From Roseateles puraquae (GTDB lineage Bacteria > Pseudomonadota > Gammaproteobacteria > Burkholderiales > Burkholderiaceae_C), in assembly GCF_002205845.1 (NCBI RefSeq), contig NZ_NISI01000005.1:434001-498000 (forward strand): a stretch of 64,000 nt of DNA, read 5' to 3'. Of the stretch, positions 60,075 to 64,000 are shown piece by piece. The number at the start of each line of letters is the position of its first letter. Position 1 is the first letter of the stretch. The notes beneath the pieces were generated by a model, which saw only the letters and a list, made by a program, of their open reading frames with translations, did no database searches and was not told the DNA's origin. A program made the translations under genes and the position numbers.

Positions 60075-60344
60075 ATGGCCGTCATCGAATTCACCCCGCA
60101 ACTGCGCCGTTTCGTCGACACCCCGGTCGTCGAGACGCCGGCACGCGTGCTGCGCGACGGTCTGGAGGCCGCCTTCGCCATCAATGCCCGGCTGCGCGGC
60201 TACATCCTGGACGACCAAGGCCATCTACGGGCCAACGTGGTGGTCTTCATCGACGGCCGGCGCGTGCGCGACTTGCGCGGGCTGACCGATCCGCTGGGCC
60301 CGCAAAGCCGGGTCCACGTCCTGCAAGCCCTTTCCGGAGGCTGA
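60075..60344 (+). CDS. ThiS/MoaD-like sulfur-carrier protein
   Basis: An 89-residue beta-grasp protein. VIEFTPQLRRFVDTP at the start and VVVFIDGRRVRDLRGLTDP in the middle fit the fold, and the C-terminus ends in LSGG, the diglycine tail that is activated as an adenylate or thiocarboxylate in ThiS and MoaD. Start ATG at 60075 with GAGGGA 5 bases upstream. No thiF/moeB-like activating enzyme is near; the next gene, 3 bases later, encodes an ASP-box propeller protein. Confidence 0.83.
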   Translation: MAVIEFTPQLRRFVDTPVVETPARVLRDGLEAAFAINARLRGYILDDQGHLRANVVVFIDGRRVRDLRGLTDPLGPQSRVHVLQALSGG

Positions 60345-60347
60345 TTC

Positions 60348-61421
60348 ATGAACCAAGACCGTGCCTGGGCCGCGACCCGCAAAGGGCTCTTCGAACTTCG
60401 CCGCCGCGCCGGGCAGTGGCAGATCGAGCGACTGAGCTTCACCGCCGACCCCGTCTCCATGCTGCTGCCGCCCGATGCGGCTGGCCACATGCTCGCCGGC
60501 CTGAACCTCGGCCACTTCGGCGCGAAGCTGCACGCCAGCGACGACGCCGGCCAGACCTGGCGCGAGGTGGCGGCCCCGAGCTTTCCACCGCAGCCTGAAG
60601 GCGCTGAAGGCCCGCCCTGGAAGCTCGATCACGTGTTCGCGCTGGAGCGCTCGGGCGACACGATCTGGTGCGGCACCGTGCCCGGTGGGCTGTTCGCGAG
60701 CCGGGACCGGGGCCAAACCTGGCAGCTCGACGAGACGCTCTGGCGCGACCCGCGCCGCGAGCAGTGGATGGGCGGCGGCAACCCGGCGCCGGCCTTGCAT
60801 TCCATCTGCCCGCATCCGCAGCGCCCGGAGGAGTTGCTGATTGGGGTGTCGTGCGGTGGCGCCTGGCGCACGACCGATGCCGGTCGCAGCTGGGCGTTGC
60901 GCGCCAAGGGCATGCGCGCCGATTTCATGCCGCCCGAGCTGGCGGGCGACGAAAACTCGCAGGACCCGCACCTGATCGCGCGCTGCCAGGCCGAGCCGGA
61001 CGTGCTGTGGTGCCAGCACCATTGCGGCATCTTCCGCTCCACCGACAACGGGGCGCATTGGGAGGCGCTGCAGGCCGAGCCGTCGAGCTTTGGCTTCGCG
61101 GTGGCGGCCCACCCGCACGACCCGCAGACCGCGTGGTTCGTGCCTGCCGTCAAGGACATGCAGCGCCTGCCGGTGGACGCTGCGCTGTGCGTCACTCGCA
61201 CCCGCGACGGCGGCCAGACCTTCGAAGCCCTGCGCACCGGGCTGCCGCAGCAGCACTGCTACGACCTGGTGTTCCGGCATGGGCTGGCGGTGGACGACCG
61301 TGGCGAGCAGTTGATGATGGGGTCCACCACCGGCGGCCTGTGGGCCACTGGTGATGCCGGCGACAGCTGGCAGACGGTTTCGACCCACCTTCCACCCATC
61401 TACGCCGTCAAGTTCGGTTGA
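60348..61421 (+). CDS. ASP-box beta-propeller protein (sialidase/YCF48-like)
   Basis: A 357-residue cytoplasmic protein without signal peptide. At least six Asp-box motifs (S/T-x-D-x-G-x-T-W type) are spaced along it: ASDDAGQTW, SRDRGQTW, TTDAGRSW, STDNGAHW, TRTRDGGQTF and TGDAGDSW. They mark a six-bladed propeller such as in sialidases, Vps10 and the photosystem assembly factor YCF48. Catalytic residues of true sialidases are not evident. It starts 3 bases after a ThiS/MoaD-like gene; the pair is conserved in many bacteria and is uncharacterised. Confidence 0.82.
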   Translation: MNQDRAWAATRKGLFELRRRAGQWQIERLSFTADPVSMLLPPDAAGHMLAGLNLGHFGAKLHASDDAGQTWREVAAPSFPPQPEGAEGPPWKLDHVFALERSGDTIWCGTVPGGLFASRDRGQTWQLDETLWRDPRREQWMGGGNPAPALHSICPHPQRPEELLIGVSCGGAWRTTDAGRSWALRAKGMRADFMPPELAGDENSQDPHLIARCQAEPDVLWCQHHCGIFRSTDNGAHWEALQAEPSSFGFAVAAHPHDPQTAWFVPAVKDMQRLPVDAALCVTRTRDGGQTFEALRTGLPQQHCYDLVFRHGLAVDDRGEQLMMGSTTGGLWATGDAGDSWQTVSTHLPPIYAVKFG

Positions 61422-61487
61422 AGCCTGAGTGGGGCAGGGCGCGGCCGGTGTCAGACTCCGGCTCTTTGCGATTCCGCTGCCCGCCCC

Positions 61488-63431
61488 ATGCTCCTGTTGC
61501 GCTCCCTCCCGGCCGCCCTGGCGGCGTCCTTCGCCCTGGCCGCCCCCGCGACTGCGGCGCCTGACGACGACAAGCCGCCGGCCTACCAGCCTCGCGAGCA
61601 CTACACCAAGTACGAGTACCGCATCCCGATGCGGGACGGCAAGCGCCTCTTCACAGCGGTGTACGTGCCCAAGGATGCGAGCCGTCGCTACCCCTTCCTG
61701 ATGGTGCGCACGCCCTACAGCTGCGGCCCCTACGGCGTGGACCGTGACGGCGTGAAGCAGCTGGCGCCCAACGAGGACTTCCTCAAGGCCGGCTACATCT
61801 TCGTCTGCCAGGACGTGCGTGGCCGCTTCCAGAGCGAAGGCAGCTTCATCGAGGTGACGCCGCACCGCGCGGTCAAGAAGACGCCGGCCGAGGTGGACGA
61901 GAGCAGCGACACCCACGACAGCGTGCAATGGCTGCTCGACCATGTGCCCGGCCACAACGGCCGGGTCGGCCTGTGGGGCATTTCCTACCCGGGCTTCTAC
62001 ACGGCGGCGTCCATCATCGATTCCCACCCCGCCATCAAGGCCGCGTCGCCCCAGGCGCCCATCGGCGACCTCTTCATGGGCGACGACAGCTACCACGGTG
62101 GCGCCTTCATGCTGGCTGCGAACTTCGGCTTCTACAGCTTCTTCAAGCCGCAGCAGACGCCGGTGCTGCCGCCGCGGCAATGGCCGGAGTTCGACTACGG
62201 CACGAAGGACGGCTACGAGTTCTTTCTGCAGTTCACCAACCTCGACGCCATGGCCGCGCGCCTGGGCCAGGACGGTGGCCCCAACGAGTACTTCAACGTG
62301 CAGCTGACGCATGACCGCTACGACAGCTTCTGGCAGTCGCGTGCCATCCTGCCGCACTTGAAGAACATCCGCGCCGCGGTGTTGACGGTGGGGGGCTGGT
62401 TCGACGCGGAAGACCTGGCCGGCCCGCTGGGTGTCTTCCGTGCGATCGGCAAGCAGAGCCCCACCACCGACAACCGCCTGGTCATGGGCCCGTGGGTGCA
62501 TGGCGGTTGGGTGAGCAGCCCGGGGCGCAGCCTGGGTCGCGTCAAGTTCGACCAGCCCACCAGCGAGCAGTTCCAGAAGGAGGTCTTGCTACCCTTCTTC
62601 GAGCAGTACTTGCGCGATGTGGCGCCCAAGGCGCCGATCGCCAAGGCCACGGTCTTCGAGACCGGCACGAACGTCTGGCGCCGCTACGACACCTGGCCGC
62701 CTCGCGAGGCCAAGCCGCGTTCGCTGTACTTCGCCGCCGGGGGGCGCCTCACCTTCACGCCGCCGCAGGCCGGCAGCAGCGCGTTTGACAGCTGGGTCAG
62801 CGACCCCGCCAAGCCCGTGCCCTTCATCGGCTACACCGCGATGGGCATGCCGCAGGAGTACATGGTCAGCGACCAGCGCTTTGCCGCCTCCCGGCCCGAT
62901 GTGCTGACCTACCGCAGCGAGGTGCTCGACGAAGACCTGACCGTGGTCGGCCAGATCACCGCGCGGCTGTTCGGGTCCACCAGCGGCACGGATGCCGACT
63001 GGGTGGTCAAGCTGATCGACGTCTACCCCGCGGATGTCGAGGAAGCGCCCCCGGGCCCGCGCAAGCGCCGACCGCGTACCGAAGATGTGGAAGCGCCCGA
63101 GGAGCCCCTCGGCGGCTACCAGCAGCTCGTGCGTGCCGACCCGCTGCGCGGGCGGTTCCGCAAGAGCTTCGAGGCCCCCGAGGCCATGGTGCCTGGCCAG
63201 GTGGAGGAACTGCGGGTCGCCTTGCAGGACGTGAACCACACCTTCCGGCGCGGCCACCGCATCATGGTGCAGGTGCAGGCGAGCTGGTTTCCGCTGATCG
63301 ACCGCAACCCGCAGACCTTCGTGCCCATCCGCAGCGCGCGGCCGGAAGACTTCCAGCCGGCCACGCAGCGCCTCTACCGCGCGCCGGGCCAGGCCTCGGC
63401 CCTGGAGCTGCAGGTGCTGGCGCCGCGCTGA
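61488..63431 (+). CDS. CocE/NonD family alpha/beta hydrolase (X-Pro dipeptidyl-peptidase-like)
   Basis: A 647-residue exported enzyme: signal peptide MLLLRSLPAALAASFALAAP, then a catalytic domain with IPMRDGKRLFTAVYVPKD, DVRGRFQSEG, the nucleophile loop GLWGISYPGFYTAAS, LVMGPWVHGGW, and a C-terminal jelly-roll domain (EDLTVVGQITARLF). The family includes cocaine esterase, glutaryl-7-ACA acylases and Xaa-Pro dipeptidyl peptidases; here the substrate is not known. It is 66 bases downstream of the propeller gene, whose protein is cytoplasmic, so they need not work together. Confidence 0.9.
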   Translation: MLLLRSLPAALAASFALAAPATAAPDDDKPPAYQPREHYTKYEYRIPMRDGKRLFTAVYVPKDASRRYPFLMVRTPYSCGPYGVDRDGVKQLAPNEDFLKAGYIFVCQDVRGRFQSEGSFIEVTPHRAVKKTPAEVDESSDTHDSVQWLLDHVPGHNGRVGLWGISYPGFYTAASIIDSHPAIKAASPQAPIGDLFMGDDSYHGGAFMLAANFGFYSFFKPQQTPVLPPRQWPEFDYGTKDGYEFFLQFTNLDAMAARLGQDGGPNEYFNVQLTHDRYDSFWQSRAILPHLKNIRAAVLTVGGWFDAEDLAGPLGVFRAIGKQSPTTDNRLVMGPWVHGGWVSSPGRSLGRVKFDQPTSEQFQKEVLLPFFEQYLRDVAPKAPIAKATVFETGTNVWRRYDTWPPREAKPRSLYFAAGGRLTFTPPQAGSSAFDSWVSDPAKPVPFIGYTAMGMPQEYMVSDQRFAASRPDVLTYRSEVLDEDLTVVGQITARLFGSTSGTDADWVVKLIDVYPADVEEAPPGPRKRRPRTEDVEAPEEPLGGYQQLVRADPLRGRFRKSFEAPEAMVPGQVEELRVALQDVNHTFRRGHRIMVQVQASWFPLIDRNPQTFVPIRSARPEDFQPATQRLYRAPGQASALELQVLAPR

Positions 63432-63455
63432 CGGCGGCGCCCCCCACTCACCGCA

Positions 63456-64000
63456 TCACTTCGCTGCGGTGCGCGCCAAGTGCTGGGTGATGCTCTGCAG
63501 TGCCAAGCCATCCACCGTGGCCTGGCGCAGGCCGATTTCTCGTGAGCCGGTCGTGGCCGTGAACGCGGGAATCTTGGCCGAGGCGCAGGTGAGCCCGTTG
63601 CCATTGCGTTCAGCGGCAGCCTTCACCGTGAGGCTGGTGTCGCCCAGTGCGGTCACGTTGGCGTCGGCCTGCATGGTGCTGCCGTCGCTGCCGCTGCCAT
63701 ACAGATAGGCCGAGGTGACCGGGGGCGCGCCGGCGGGCGTGCTCCAGCTCAGCGAGGCGCTGTCCAGCGAGGCCGCGAGTGCGGTGTTGGTCGGCTTGAC
63801 GTACTGAAGCGCATCAGCCGTGGGGTCGGCCCAGGGCAGCTTGGCCGCGAAGGCGGCGGAGAGCGGCTTGGTGACGGCGCGTACCGCGAAGGTGTCGGCT
63901 GGCACGTTGGAGCCGGCCTTGAATACCTCGAACACATAGCGCGCCAGCAGCGGGATGGCCGCCACATCGACACCCGGCGCAGGCGCCACCATGTTGGAGC
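63456..64000 (-). CDS. Hypothetical exported protein, 5' end beyond window
   Basis: At least 181 codons of a low-complexity, Ala/Ser/Thr-rich protein, open at base 64000, so the true start is outside. The visible part reads as a beta-rich secreted domain (TSAYLYGSGSDGSTMQADANV, LTVKAAAERNGNGLTCASAKIPAF, TTGSREIGLRQATVDG) and ends in AARTAAK-like sequence. No family recognised. Convergent with the CocE gene at 25 bp. Confidence 0.55.
   Translation of the reverse strand, partial: SNMVAPAPGVDVAAIPLLARYVFEVFKAGSNVPADTFAVRAVTKPLSAAFAAKLPWADPTADALQYVKPTNTALAASLDSASLSWSTPAGAPPVTSAYLYGSGSDGSTMQADANVTALGDTSLTVKAAAERNGNGLTCASAKIPAFTATTGSREIGLRQATVDGLALQSITQHLARTAAK

Noticed and set aside
1-64000. CRISPR arrays, insertion sequences, prophage genes or replication origin
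   Set aside because: No regularly spaced repeats, transposase or phage structural proteins, and no DnaA-box cluster were seen.

Overview
The window is very GC-rich, densely packed chromosomal DNA. Gene content and order point to a betaproteobacterium of the order Burkholderiales (Rubrivivax/Leptothrix/Roseateles-like). The supporting evidence is the block Rieske protein, xseB, ispA, dxs, the divergent lysR-lysA pair, the recJ-linked hypothetical gene, and a palindromic intergenic repeat I recognise from that group. This placement is inference from gene content; there is no rRNA in the window. I found no tRNA, rRNA, IS element, prophage or CRISPR array.

Layout. 1-8.0 kb: prfB with its programmed frameshift, oligopeptidase B, an orphan symporter small subunit, a solute-binding protein, hydrolase, acetyltransferase, acyl-CoA synthetase and a DUF1697 protein. 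8.0-9.7 kb: an AT-richer island of three promoterless gene cassettes separated by attC recombination sites, an integron-type cassette array with no integrase in view, preceded by a small leader ORF coupled to the first cassette. 9.9-12.7 kb: a tightly overlapping minus-strand operon (DUF2975, XRE regulator, two Pro-rich membrane-anchored proteins around a secreted protein). 12.8-17.9 kb: housekeeping genes (ybaK, mgtC-like, plsY, ridA), an SF1 helicase and an MBL-fold protein. 17.9-21.0 kb: a BlaI regulator with two M56 metallopeptidases and twin operators. 21.1-35.6 kb: polyphosphate genes (ppk2; ppk1, sixA, ppx), the yciO-rnm pair, a c-di-GMP/chemoreceptor operon and recJ. 35.7-44.1 kb: hydrolases, a ZIP transporter, a membrane AraC regulator with a three-copy operator repeat, uridine kinase, lipid kinase and a phosphoesterase. 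44.1-49.4 kb: a two-component system, a Usp, then an overlapping Rieske-EamA-sulfurtransferase operon. 49.7-55.0 kb: isoprenoid precursors (ispA, dxs) and lysine biosynthesis (lysR/lysA). 55.0-58.5 kb: a degenerate HD-GYP protein and ahpC-ahpF. 58.6-64 kb: a secreted protein, rarD, a ThiS/MoaD-like protein paired with an ASP-box propeller, a CocE-type hydrolase and the edge of a secreted protein.

The observations I rate highest are the integrase-less cassette array with its coupled leader ORF; a leader before ahpF in which one segment can pair either with an upstream partner or with the ahpF Shine-Dalgarno; the AraC-type triple repeat at 20-21 bp spacing; and the sulfur-carrier/propeller pair.
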